From positions 62,001-126,000 of the forward strand of contig NZ_JADPKS010000104.1 in the NCBI RefSeq assembly GCF_023074175.1: a DNA stretch of 64,000 nt. Reading direction: 5' to 3'. Positions 42,417 through 50,709 of the stretch are shown here, one piece after another. The notes beneath the pieces are model-generated. The model worked only from the letters and a program-made list of their open reading frames with translations. It ran no database searches and was not told the origin of the DNA. Both the position numbers and the translations under genes were made by a program. Position 1 is the first letter of the stretch; the number at the start of each line of letters is the position of its first letter. This DNA comes from Bradyrhizobium sp. 139 (GTDB lineage: Bacteria > Pseudomonadota > Alphaproteobacteria > Rhizobiales > Xanthobacteraceae).

Positions 42417-42441
42417 AACCGGGATGGGCTTCCATCGTTCC
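42417..42441 (-). promoter_or_regulatory. EcfG-like promoter candidate (Csp gene)
   Basis: Minus-strand GGAAC (42441-42437), 17 bases, then GTT (42419-42417). It precedes the copper-protein gene by about 150 bases. The 577-base gap 42267-42843 contains this site and the promoter at 42707, and no gene I can support. Confidence 0.45.
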
Positions 42442-42706
42442 AATAGGAGCCGTCTGCCGGATCCCGCCGGACCGAGCTGTGGCTTGCTTCAAGGCCTAGG
42501 TTGAGACAGGCGAAGTGCGGGAAAAAGCGCGAAGTCGCGCTCACAGTTCCCACACAGAAACCGAAATCAGGCGGGAACAGTTCAGCGACCCGACCAACCG
42601 GAGCGCCCTTTGCCGAGCCATGAAGGCAGGCGTGCCAATCGTTGCGATGCGGGGAAGCTACGAGCGTGGGTTAAAGCAAACCACTGCTTCGTCGCCCTCG
42701 CGTATG

Positions 42707-42731
42707 GGAACACGTTCATTCGTGGCGCGTT
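42707..42731 (+). promoter_or_regulatory. EcfG-type promoter of the phospholipase D/VTT operon
   Basis: GGAAC (42707-42711), 16 bases, then CGTTTTT (from 42728): a full match to GGAAC-N16-CGTT. Transcription would start near 42740, leading into the PLD gene. Confidence 0.68.
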
Positions 42732-42843
42732 TTTCTGGCATGATCCATTGACTTGGCGCCGGCCAATGATCCCATGGTGCTCTTGAGGTGTTCGCCTGCT
42801 ACAAAGCTCCTCCATTCTCGTTCCCGGAAAAACCGTCTGGAGA

Positions 42844-44898
42844 ATGTGCGGAGCAACCCGCGTTGCGGTTCTGAATGATGCTGCCGAATATTTCGGCGCC
42901 CTTCGAGCAACGCTTCTGCTGGCCAAGAGGCAAATCTACATTGTCGGATGGGACATTCACAGCAGGACACGCCTAGTCGGGCCGTCCGGCCGCGCAGACG
43001 ACGGCTTTCCGGAACAGTTCGGCGATTTCCTGAAGGCGCTGGTGCGGACCCGGCCCGAGCTTCAGATTCACATTCTGATCTGGAATTTTTCTGGCCTGTA
43101 TGCTGCCGAGCGAGAATTGGATTCAGCGGAAAGATTTACCTCGGGCTGTTCCGGCAATATCCGGTTCTGCCTTGATCCAAGCCTACCGCTTGGCTCGGCC
43201 CAGCATCAGAAAATGGTTGTCATCGATGACGTGATCGCATTCGCGGGTGGTCTAGACCTGACGATCCGACGCTGGGACACGAGCGAACATCTGACCGAAA
43301 ACCCATATCGAAAAGACCCCTACGGCAAACCTTATCCACCTTTTCATGACGTCCAGTGCATGGTCGAGGGCGAGGTCGCAAGTGCTCTGGCCGAAATCGC
43401 ACGGAAACGGTGCGCTCTCATGGGCTGGAGGACGGAACCGATCGCGACTGCGCCCGGCCAACGATGGCCGCACTCGATCGCGGTTCACGCAAGCAGGATT
43501 CCAGTAGGCGTCGCGCGGACAGAGGTCGGACAAGCGGCTGAAAATCGGGTCCGCGAAGTCGTCCGGCTTTTCGAAGCCTCCATTCGCGCCGCCACACGGT
43601 TCATCTACGTCGAAAGCCAGTTCACAACGGCGGGGGCGATCGCCGACCTGCTTGCGCAACGCATGGCGGAAATTCCGTCGCTGCGCGTTCTGATCGTGAC
43701 ACCCCGGGCGCATTCGTCGTGGCTGGAGACACAGGCGATGCAGGGCGGTCGAGCGGTGTTCATGCGCGCGTTCCAGACAGCCCGGGTCACGGATCGGCTC
43801 CGAATAGTTTACCCATTGGTTGGCGACGAGGATCAGGCGTCAGCCGTCATGGTCCATAGCAAGCTCATGATCGTGGACGACGATTTTCTGCGCATCGGTT
43901 CGGCGAACCTGAACAACAGATCGATGGGTGCAGATACCGAATGCGATCTTGCCTTCGAAGCCGGTTGCGAGGCGCACCGCGCATTTATTCGATCCGTGCG
44001 ACGCAAACTGATCGGTCATTTCTGCGGGTTGGCCGAGCATGAAGTTGCGGCGGCAGAGCATGATCTTTTCGCCCTGGTGGATGGAACTTCGAAACCAGGA
44101 TCACGGATCATGCTCCGTCCCCTCGACCCGGAGGACGCGTCCTCTCGGGTCTTGACCGAAATTATTCAGCCGGTCGCGGATCCCGAGGATCCGCTCGATG
44201 TTGCGGCTGCCGCGCGGCAGGTATGGACTGGCAAAACGCTGCTTTCGATCGGGATACCCATCATCTCGCTGGTCGGCGTGGCCCTGGCGTGGCGCTACCT
44301 GTCGCCGAGCAGCTACGCCGATCTCGGCTTTGTGTCAGATCTCCTCGGGCATTACTCTCACTCTCCACTCGCGCCGTTCTATGCGATCACAGGCTTCATC
44401 CTTGGTGGCCTGGTCGCGTTTCCAGTGCTTGTCTTAATTGCCGCAACCTCGATCGTGCTCGGCCCATGGGCCGGTTCGTTGACGGCGACGGCCGGGGTTC
44501 TCCTGAGCGCGCTTATCCTTTTTGTGATCGGCCGTGTGCTGGGTCAGCAAACTCTGCAATCATTGCTTGGCCCGCGCGCCGTTCATATCCAAAAAGGGAT
44601 CGTCAGTAAGGGGATCATTGCCGTGGCACTGATCCGAATGGTGCCGATCGCTCCATTTTCCGTCGTCAACCTACTAGCGGGAGCGAGCAAGCTGAAGCTG
44701 GGCGACTTTCTGATAGGAACCGTCCTTGGCATGGTTCCAGGGATCGCGGCGATGGCTGCACTCGGCTCCCAGCTTGCGGATTTTGTCAATCAAGCCAGCG
44801 CATCGAAGGCGCTCGCCATCGGGCTGACGATCGTACTTTGGATGATGATCTGCCTCGGCGTGCAATTCGTTCTAACCTTGCTGGGTGAGCGGCGTTGA
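42844..44898 (+). CDS. phospholipase D-like protein fused to a VTT (DedA-like) membrane domain
   Basis: From the ATG, 684 residues. Two HKD motifs give a complete PLD active site: H-Q-K-M-V-V-I-D-D (His 121, Lys 123, Asp 128) and H-S-K-L-M-I-V-D-D (His 338, Lys 340, Asp 345), each followed by G-G/G-S-x-N/L. A transmembrane helix (about 466-487) leads to a SNARE-associated VTT domain (about 500-684). It probably hydrolyses or transfers phospholipid head groups at the inner membrane. The family segment I-L-V-P-G-K-T-V-W-R is encoded just upstream in frame, so the true start may be a CTG at 42796 with a GAGGTG site. The next gene overlaps by one base. Confidence 0.85.
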   Translation: MCGATRVAVLNDAAEYFGALRATLLLAKRQIYIVGWDIHSRTRLVGPSGRADDGFPEQFGDFLKALVRTRPELQIHILIWNFSGLYAAERELDSAERFTSGCSGNIRFCLDPSLPLGSAQHQKMVVIDDVIAFAGGLDLTIRRWDTSEHLTENPYRKDPYGKPYPPFHDVQCMVEGEVASALAEIARKRCALMGWRTEPIATAPGQRWPHSIAVHASRIPVGVARTEVGQAAENRVREVVRLFEASIRAATRFIYVESQFTTAGAIADLLAQRMAEIPSLRVLIVTPRAHSSWLETQAMQGGRAVFMRAFQTARVTDRLRIVYPLVGDEDQASAVMVHSKLMIVDDDFLRIGSANLNNRSMGADTECDLAFEAGCEAHRAFIRSVRRKLIGHFCGLAEHEVAAAEHDLFALVDGTSKPGSRIMLRPLDPEDASSRVLTEIIQPVADPEDPLDVAAAARQVWTGKTLLSIGIPIISLVGVALAWRYLSPSSYADLGFVSDLLGHYSHSPLAPFYAITGFILGGLVAFPVLVLIAATSIVLGPWAGSLTATAGVLLSALILFVIGRVLGQQTLQSLLGPRAVHIQKGIVSKGIIAVALIRMVPIAPFSVVNLLAGASKLKLGDFLIGTVLGMVPGIAAMAALGSQLADFVNQASASKALAIGLTIVLWMMICLGVQFVLTLLGERR

Positions 44899-45578
44899 TG
44901 ACGACGATTCGGGTATTGACCTGGAACGTACACGGCACGTTCAACCTCAATCCGAAGTTCGACCTTGCCGGCGTATGCGCGACCATTCGGAAATGGTCGC
45001 CAGATATTGCTGCCTTGCAGGAGGTCGACTCGCGAAATAGGACAGCTGACCCGTTCAAAGAGCTTGCCAAGGCGGTCGGCCGACATCAATTCGATGCTCG
45101 ATCTATCGTCACGAAGGATGGCGACTACGGTCAGGTTCTGCTGAGCCGCTGGCCATTTGTCGATGAGCCAACGGTGACGGACGTCTCCTATCAGGAGCGA
45201 GAGCCGCGGCGGGCCATCTCCGCGCACATCGAATGCCCAATCGGCAGAGTCAGAGTGGTTGCCACTCATCTGGGGCTGAGCATCCGTGAGCGGCGCGCTC
45301 AGGCGGCTGCGTTGGCGCGCCTGATCGATGCGCCGCTGACAGCCGTCGTCGGTGACTTCAACGACTGGTTCTGGGTGAAGTCGGTCAGAGGTGTACTGGC
45401 ACAACACTGCCCATCGAGAACGAGACTGCGGACGTTCCCCTCGCGTTTTCCGATCATGCGACTTGATCGGATTTACGTCGCTCCCGGTGGTGAAATCATG
45501 GAGGCATGGACAGATCGCAGCGCGCGAGCCTACTCGGACCATTTGCCCGTGCTGGCCGACATTGCAGTGGCCAGGTAA
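44898..45578 (+). CDS. endonuclease/exonuclease/phosphatase family protein
   Basis: A 226-residue metal-dependent hydrolase of the EEP (DNase I/sphingomyelinase-like) superfamily: L-T-W-N-V-H-G near the start, L-Q-E-V-D, T-H-L-G-L, G-D-F-N-D-W, and the closing S-D-H-L-P-V are all in place. No signal peptide. The ATG shares its A with the stop of the PLD/VTT gene (TGATG), so the two are coupled and may act on the same lipid or phosphodiester pathway. Nucleic acid, phosphoinositide or sphingolipid substrates are all possible. Confidence 0.83.
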   Translation: MTTIRVLTWNVHGTFNLNPKFDLAGVCATIRKWSPDIAALQEVDSRNRTADPFKELAKAVGRHQFDARSIVTKDGDYGQVLLSRWPFVDEPTVTDVSYQEREPRRAISAHIECPIGRVRVVATHLGLSIRERRAQAAALARLIDAPLTAVVGDFNDWFWVKSVRGVLAQHCPSRTRLRTFPSRFPIMRLDRIYVAPGGEIMEAWTDRSARAYSDHLPVLADIAVAR

Positions 45579-45803
45579 ATTCGCTCTGCGTTGCTTGCCC
45601 CGACGGGCATCGCAGATAACGGCAATCGACGTGGCCGGACACCTCGCGCGCAGCTACAACATGCGTGCCTCGTTCCAGCTCGCGCGCATAGCCAATGCTA
45701 CCATTGTCGGATCAATGTTCCATTTGGAGCATATTCTTCGACAACGTAAGCATCCTCCGCGCCGGAAGGCGTGCCCAACGGTCCTGCGAAAGAGAGATAC
45801 CAC

Positions 45804-46241
45804 TCAGGCGGCAGCGAAGCTCTGGTTGTGTTGCTGGCTCGGCTGCGTGATGCCATGCAGCGCCCTGGCAGTCGCTGGCGACTGGTGGGCCAAATCGCTG
45901 AGAGACACGATTCCCACGAGACGCTTGTTTCGATCCACGACCGGCAATCGCCGCACCTGGATCTCGCTCATGTTGGCGCACACGTGCGATATATCCTCGT
46001 GCTCGAAGCAGTATTTCACTTCCTGTGTCATTGCATCGCGAACTCTGGCATTCGGCCCCTTACCCTCCGCGATGCAACGCACCGCAATATCGCGGTCGGT
46101 GATCATACCGACGAGCCGGTCACCTTCAGCCACAGGAAGCACGCCGCAATCGCAATCCTTCATCATTTTGGCTGCATGCTGGAGCGTATCGTCCGGACCT
46201 ATGAGTTTGGCGTCGCGCTTCATTACGTTGATTATTTTCAT
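45804..46241 (-). CDS. CBS domain-pair protein
   Basis: A 145-residue protein made of two CBS domains (about 6-58 and 72-126): I-N-V-M-K-R-D-A, C-D-C-G-V-L-P-V, D-R-L-V-G-M-I-T-D-R-D-I-A, then V-R-R-L-P-V-V-D-R-N-K-R-L-V-G-I-V-S-L-S-D-L. Such stand-alone pairs bind adenosine nucleotides and sense energy or redox state. The ATG at 46241 is chosen because AGGAG lies 6 bases before it; the ATG at 46247 immediately abuts AGGAG. EcfG-like promoter at 46324-46348. Confidence 0.85.
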   Translation of the reverse strand: MKIINVMKRDAKLIGPDDTLQHAAKMMKDCDCGVLPVAEGDRLVGMITDRDIAVRCIAEGKGPNARVRDAMTQEVKYCFEHEDISHVCANMSEIQVRRLPVVDRNKRLVGIVSLSDLAHQSPATARALHGITQPSQQHNQSFAAA

Positions 46242-46323
46242 GGTCATCTCCTATGGCCGCCGTCATCCGCAGCTCTCGGAGCGAACTCGGCGGATTCTTC
46301 CATTGACGTGCGAACTGCAAGTC

Positions 46324-46348
46324 AACTGACCCGGTGGCCCCGCGTTCC
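46324..46348 (-). promoter_or_regulatory. EcfG-like promoter candidate (CBS gene)
   Basis: Minus-strand GGAAC (46348-46344), 17 bases, then GTT (46326-46324), about 85 bases upstream of the CBS start. The 358-base gap between 46242 and 46599 holds no gene I can support. A weaker plus-strand GGAAC at about 46532 lacks the -10 part. Confidence 0.45.
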
Positions 46349-46599
46349 CAGCCGCGACCGCCATCGCGGCTGCTGAATGGAACCGCAAGCCGGGCATGAT
46401 CATCGCCTTGGTAGCACAGCGGCTCGCCTGCTCGACGGGTCGCGCTCGATCCAAGCGGCGCGCAAGGCAATGCTCCAAATTTCGTTGAGAGCCACCGGAC
46501 CTACGTGAGAAATTAAACGCGCCAGCGCTTAGGAACCGGATGGGTGTAATCGGCTTTTAGCTTTTCCATTCGGTTGATTCTGTCCGGGACGAGATCATC

Positions 46600-47526
46600 A
46601 TGAAAGCTGTACGGTTGCATTCATTTGGTGGACCCGAAGTCCTCAAGCTTGACGAACTCCAGATGCCCCAGCCGCGCGAGGACGAAGTCGTCCTGAGGGT
46701 GCAAGCGGCCAGCGTCAATCCCATCGACTGGAAGATGCGCTCGGGCAAGTCCGGCTTGAAGCGGGAGCAATTGCCCGTCGTGCTCGGGCGCGACGTGTCA
46801 GGCACGGTTGAACTCTGCGGGGTGGACGCGCACACGCTGAGGAAAGGCGATCCGATCTATGCCATGCTCGGATGGGATCGCGGTGGCTACGAAGAGTATG
46901 TGCTGGTCAAGGCAGTTGAAGGTGCCGTCAAACCCTCCAGTCTCGATCATGTTCACGCTGCGGCCGTACCGCTTGCAGCATTGACAGCCTGGCAAGGCTT
47001 GTTCGACCATGGTGGCCTCAAGGCCGGACAGCGCGTCCTGATCCACGGCGGGGCCGGCGGCGTTGGCCATTTCGCAATTCAGTTCGCGAAGGCAAAAGGC
47101 GCGTTCGTCGCGACGACGGTCTCGGCCAGCGGTATCGATTTTACCGGGAAGCTCGGCGCTGATCAGGCAGTCGACTACAAAGCCGAGCGCTTCGAGAACG
47201 TGGTGCGCGATATCGATCTGGTTTTCGATCTCATCGGCGGCGAGACCCAGGAACGCTCCTGGGCCGTGCTCAAGGACGGCGGAACGATCGTGTCGACGCT
47301 GGCTCAGCCGTCGGAAGAAAAGGCCAAACAGCGGCACGCGCGCGCGGTCGTCTATATGGCACGGCCGAACGCCGCACAGCTCAACGAGATCGGCGAACTG
47401 ATCGACGCGGGGAAGGTCCGTCCAATCGTCGACGCGACCTTTCCGTTGAGCCAGGCCGGCGCGGCTCAGCAGAAGCTCGAAACTGAGCACACACAGGGCA
47501 AGATCGTGCTCGACCTTGCGGCCTGA
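46600..47526 (+). CDS. NADP-dependent MDR oxidoreductase (quinone reductase-like)
   Basis: A 308-residue zinc-independent medium-chain reductase: M-K-A-V-R-L-H-S-F-G-G-P-E-V-L at the start, the cofactor site V-L-I-H-G-G-A-G-G-V-G-H-F-A-I-Q-F-A-K, and I-D-L-V-F-D-L-I-G-G. The zinc-ligand Cys cluster of alcohol dehydrogenases is absent. It probably reduces quinones or enones with NADPH, in line with a redox-stress role. GGGACGAG lies upstream of the ATG. It converges with the PRPP synthetase gene. Confidence 0.87.
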   Translation: MKAVRLHSFGGPEVLKLDELQMPQPREDEVVLRVQAASVNPIDWKMRSGKSGLKREQLPVVLGRDVSGTVELCGVDAHTLRKGDPIYAMLGWDRGGYEEYVLVKAVEGAVKPSSLDHVHAAAVPLAALTAWQGLFDHGGLKAGQRVLIHGGAGGVGHFAIQFAKAKGAFVATTVSASGIDFTGKLGADQAVDYKAERFENVVRDIDLVFDLIGGETQERSWAVLKDGGTIVSTLAQPSEEKAKQRHARAVVYMARPNAAQLNEIGELIDAGKVRPIVDATFPLSQAGAAQQKLETEHTQGKIVLDLAA

Positions 47527-47571
47527 ACGCAGGAAATGAGTGCCAAGGAAGTTCGAGAGATCGCGTTCAGA

Positions 47572-48525
47572 CTAGCCAGCGGCAATTCTGCGAATCGCGT
47601 CAGCAATCGGCTGGCTCGCCGACAGAATCGTGACTTTTTCCGCAACCAGGCGCGCGTCGAGACGGAAGGGCGGTATCGTATCCGAAACAATGATCCGATC
47701 CACCAGACTACTCGCGACCAGTTCTTCGCCGCAGCGAAGGAACAGGCCATGTGTGGCGGCCGCAATTACATAGGCCGCCCCGCCCTCGCGGCAGGCCTTC
47801 ACCGCGCGCAGCATGGTGGAGCCGGTAGCGATCATATCGTCAAAGGCAATCACCGTTCGGTCCCGGACGCCGTCCGGAACCTCCTCGGTACTGACGACGT
47901 GGTCTATTCGCCGTTTGGCCAGCGCATTCAGTTCGACGTCCTCATTCATGGTTGTGCTAAGCGCATCGCGGAAGCTTTCGGCGCGTTTTACGCCCCCGAT
48001 ATCGGGCGAAATGACCTCGATATCCTGATCAGCGAGAGCTTTGCCAAAATGCGTGGCGAAGAGTTGAGCGCACTCGACGTTCACCGCCGGAATCCGAAAC
48101 GCATTTTCGAAGGCAGCCGTATCGTGCACATCCAGCGCCACAACCGCATTCACGCCGGCGGCTTCGAGAAGTTGCGCAACATACCGCAGCGAAAGCGGCT
48201 CGCCCGATTTGGTGCGCCGGTCCTGCCGCGCATAGCAAAGATAGGGCGCGATCAGGACCACGCGCGCGGCGCCCGCATCCTTCAAGGCACCCGCGAAAAG
48301 CAGCACATCGCATAGCTTGTCATGTACGCTGCGGGACGGTCCGTCATACAACGACTGGATCACGAACGCCTCCCGCCCGCGCGCGTCGGCCAGCGGCCTG
48401 AGCTTGCACTCACCATCATCGAAGCGCGTTTCTTCATGTTCTGCCAGGCCGGCACCCAGGCAGGCTGCGATAGTGCCTGCATGGGCGCGAGTGGCTTCCG
48501 GGGAAAAGATCAGCGGCTTGTTCAT
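47572..48525 (-). CDS. ribose-phosphate pyrophosphokinase-like protein (divergent Prs)
   Basis: A 317-residue member of the PRPP synthetase family, two phosphoribosyltransferase-fold domains. F-D-D-G-E-C-K-L matches the FxDGE motif, Y-A-R-Q-D-R-R the ATP site, V-A-L-D-V-H-D the catalytic Asp-His-Asp, and V-I-A-F-D-D-M-I-A-T-G-S-T-M the PRPP loop. It is more diverged than housekeeping Prs and lies outside any nucleotide operon, so it may be a stress-associated paralogue. The ATG at 48525 gives a normal N-terminus; the long open extension to 48663 was rejected. Confidence 0.78.
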   Translation of the reverse strand: MNKPLIFSPEATRAHAGTIAACLGAGLAEHEETRFDDGECKLRPLADARGREAFVIQSLYDGPSRSVHDKLCDVLLFAGALKDAGAARVVLIAPYLCYARQDRRTKSGEPLSLRYVAQLLEAAGVNAVVALDVHDTAAFENAFRIPAVNVECAQLFATHFGKALADQDIEVISPDIGGVKRAESFRDALSTTMNEDVELNALAKRRIDHVVSTEEVPDGVRDRTVIAFDDMIATGSTMLRAVKACREGGAAYVIAAATHGLFLRCGEELVASSLVDRIIVSDTIPPFRLDARLVAEKVTILSASQPIADAIRRIAAG

Positions 48526-48696
48526 GAGAGACCTGCCCTGGCGAGGAGAAGCTCCTGATGGAACGCGACACGACATCGTCGCGCCTTTGGTTAAACGACC
48601 GTTGACCTGCGGAAACGGTCGAGATGCTTCGTGCCGGGTGCGACGAGGTCGTATGTCCCGCAACGCCCGGGAATTTTATGGCGGTGGGCACCACGT

Positions 48697-48816
48697 TCAG
48701 GCGCGCGATCCGGCCAGCCAGGCAGCTGTGGCGATAACGGTCATTCCGATCGCAAAACAGATGGAAGCTGCGGGAATAGCCCGGCGCATTTTCACCGATG
48801 GTACGCTTTCGGTCAT
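48697..48816 (-). CDS. 39-residue single-pass membrane microprotein downstream of nuoB
   Basis: This ORF has GGAGG six bases before its ATG, a near-perfect ribosome-binding site. The product reads M-T-E-S-V-P-S-V-K-M-R-R-A-I-P, then a hydrophobic helix (residues about 17-36, SICFAIGMTVIATAAWLAG) and the short tail S-R-A: positive residues before the helix predict N-in orientation. It starts 39 bases after the nuoB stop, so it is likely part of that operon. No family is known to me. Confidence 0.6.
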   Translation of the reverse strand: MTESVPSVKMRRAIPAASICFAIGMTVIATAAWLAGSRA

Positions 48817-48855
48817 GAGGCGCCTCCACCCACCCGGCGAGCGTCCCGAAGCTTG

Positions 48856-49449
48856 TCACCGCTCAATCGTGCCCGTTCGCCGTATCTTCTTTTGCAGGAG
48901 CATAACTCCGTACAACAGTGCCTCGGCGGTGGGTGGACAGCCCGGGACATAGATGTCGACCGGGACGATCCGATCGCAACCGCGCACCACCGAATACGAA
49001 TAGTGGTAATAGCCGCCACCATTCGCGCACGATCCCATCGAGATCACATAGCGCGGCTCCGGCATCTGATCGTACACCTTGCGCAATGCTGGCGCCATTT
49101 TGTTGCACAATGTGCCGGCAACAATCATCACGTCGGATTGGCGCGGCGAGGCGCGCGGGGCAAAGCCGAAGCGTTCGGCGTCGTAGCGTGGCATCGCCAT
49201 CTGCATCATTTCGATCGCGCAGCAGGCGAGGCCGAAGGTCATCCACATCAGCGAGCCACTACGTGCCCAGGTAATCAGGTTGTCTGCGGATGTGACCAGA
49301 AAACCCCGGTCCGACAGTTCGTGGTTCACTTCACGAAAGAAATGATCGTCCGCGCCAACTTGCGGGCCGGCCTGGCGATGGACGGTCCCGATCGGCGCGG
49401 CCGTCATGGCTGAATGCCCGCTTTGCATTATGAGTTGACTGTTGCCCAT
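48856..49449 (-). CDS. nuoB: solitary NADH-quinone oxidoreductase subunit B (NuoB-like)
   Basis: A 197-residue NuoB-type subunit carrying the ligands of Fe-S cluster N2: Cys 76 and 77 (GLACCAIE), Cys 141 (GSCANGGG) and Cys 171 (PGCPPTAE). All are intact, and Y-D-A-E-R-F-G-F-A-P-R-A-S-P-R-Q and the terminal Q-K-K-I-R fit the family. No other complex I gene is present here; instead two microproteins flank it. It is therefore a second-copy nuoB or part of another electron-transfer unit (the family also occurs in [NiFe] hydrogenases). GGGAG lies 7 bases before the ATG. Confidence 0.87.
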   Translation of the reverse strand: MGNSQLIMQSGHSAMTAAPIGTVHRQAGPQVGADDHFFREVNHELSDRGFLVTSADNLITWARSGSLMWMTFGLACCAIEMMQMAMPRYDAERFGFAPRASPRQSDVMIVAGTLCNKMAPALRKVYDQMPEPRYVISMGSCANGGGYYHYSYSVVRGCDRIVPVDIYVPGCPPTAEALLYGVMLLQKKIRRTGTIER

Positions 49450-49481
49450 GCAAATCTCCCGCTGGCGGCGCAGGGCCTGGT

Positions 49482-49646
49482 TCAATGAGCAAATCGGGCG
49501 AAGGCGAGAAGCAGGGCCAACACTGCGGCTCCCGCCAGCCCTGCGATAAAGATCGCGCGGCGCAGGGGAGTGCGGAGAATGATCTCGCCGCCTCTGGCCT
49601 TCTCGGCCGGATAAGGCGCTGTCTGGCGTTCGTTCCTTTCTGTCAT
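49482..49646 (-). CDS. 54-residue single-pass membrane microprotein upstream of nuoB
   Basis: The ORF encodes M-T-E-R-N-E-R-Q-T-A-P-Y-P-A-E-K-A-R-G-G-E-I-I-L-R-T-P-L-R-R followed by a C-terminal helix of about 22 residues (AIFIAGLAGAAVLALLLAF) and a short tail R-F-A-H. It resembles short conserved Bradyrhizobium membrane peptides that I have seen annotated loosely as permease fragments. It ends 32 bases before the nuoB ATG on the same strand. The ribosome-binding site is weak. The longer frame to 49697 is possible. Confidence 0.6.
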   Translation of the reverse strand: MTERNERQTAPYPAEKARGGEIILRTPLRRAIFIAGLAGAAVLALLLAFARFAH

Positions 49647-49817
49647 CGCTGGATCGGCTCGGTTTCCATGCATCCGGTTGGTTCTCGATACGGGCACGCC
49701 GCGCTCGCGCTCTGTGGGGCCAAATCAAAGCAGGGCGAAACGTTCCTGGCCGGCCGCCTCAAATGTCGCGAACCGGCAGATGTTCCTCTTGATGCTGCGC
49801 GGGACTGCGCGGGTCGT

Positions 49818-50705
49818 TTAGATGAACGCCCCTGGATAATGTGACGTGCATGCCATGACCCAGGTGATTGCCTCACGATCATATTCATCACCTGATCGCC
49901 AGTTTTCAAAAAATGTGTTCAGGCGCTCGACGCGCTCGGGCCAAACATGCGTCGCTTGCAGACCCAAGGAAACGCCGAAATTGGTGAATGCGAACTTTGT
50001 GTCGCGCAGCCGGGGCGCCCGACTGAAATAGCCCGGAGGATCAATCCACATCGTGTCGAGCGACCGCAGTGCGCGTTGCGCTTGCAAGGTGGCCCATGGC
50101 TCTTGTGGAAAGAAGTGAGCGAGCCACAGCATCATACCGAGCCCCAGGTCCTGGTCGATTTCGAGCCCGCGATAGCTCTGCTCGATGATGATGCTCATTT
50201 CCGCGGTCTCGGGCCTGAGCACATCGCTGTCAAGCAGCCGATAGCTGATATAACCGTCATATGCATCCATGGCGCCCAGGCCATAGCCAGGATAGGGACC
50301 GCTCAAGTCTTCTTCCATTTTCCAGACCACACCGCGGCCCGGGATGACGAATGCCCGATGGATGTCGCGCGCCAGCGCAATGCCGCGTTCGCGGTATTCT
50401 GGCTTCACCTCGCCTAGCCGTGCCAGCGCAAAAAGCCACATCGCGAGGTAGTGAAAGTACTGTCCGTCGCGGCCGGCCGCCTCGCCGATGCGCAGCCCGC
50501 GCGGACGGCCGAGTACGCGTTCCACATCGCTCACCAGCCGTTCGGCTTCGTCGAGCCAGCGGCGCTCGCCCAGTTCGCGGTAAAGCGAGACGTACAGCAC
50601 CACCCCAAAGGCATCGGTCCAGAGATAACGCGGGCCGTTCGGCCAGATCCGCTCGGCTCGCATCCAATCGAGTTTTTCCAACACATAGCCGATGTCCCGC
50701 AGCAT
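49818..50705 (-). CDS. alpha/alpha-toroid-like protein, unknown function
   Basis: A 295-residue protein with helical repeats reminiscent of (alpha/alpha)6 toroid glycosidases/terpene-cyclase-like folds: L-W-T-D-A-F-G-V-V-L-Y, G-R-D-G-Q-Y-F-H-Y-L-A-M-W-L-F-A-L-A-R, G-A-M-D-A-Y-D-G-Y-I-S-Y, and F-A-F-T-N-F-G-V-S-L-G-L-Q-A. Repeated aromatic and Asp residues suggest a carbohydrate-binding cleft. The family is not known to me. It begins 4 bases after the isoaspartate methyltransferase/erythromycin esterase stop, so it is cotranscribed. Confidence 0.65.
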   Translation of the reverse strand: MLRDIGYVLEKLDWMRAERIWPNGPRYLWTDAFGVVLYVSLYRELGERRWLDEAERLVSDVERVLGRPRGLRIGEAAGRDGQYFHYLAMWLFALARLGEVKPEYRERGIALARDIHRAFVIPGRGVVWKMEEDLSGPYPGYGLGAMDAYDGYISYRLLDSDVLRPETAEMSIIIEQSYRGLEIDQDLGLGMMLWLAHFFPQEPWATLQAQRALRSLDTMWIDPPGYFSRAPRLRDTKFAFTNFGVSLGLQATHVWPERVERLNTFFENWRSGDEYDREAITWVMACTSHYPGAFI

Positions 50706-50709
50706 CGGG

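Noticed and set aside
42774..42880. ATG at 42774 as start of the PLD/VTT protein
   Set aside because: It is in a different frame and has no ribosome-binding site.
46532..46560. EcfG promoter for the MDR oxidoreductase
   Set aside because: GGAAC is present but the -10 part reads GCTT instead of CGTT.
48856..49449. NuoB-like gene as part of a [NiFe] hydrogenase
   Set aside because: No hydrogenase large subunit or maturation genes are nearby; the sequence is closest in pattern to complex I NuoB.
49717..49743. EcfG promoter for the nuoB operon
   Set aside because: GGAAC on the minus strand is followed at the right distance by ATTT, which misses the GTT core; too weak to call.
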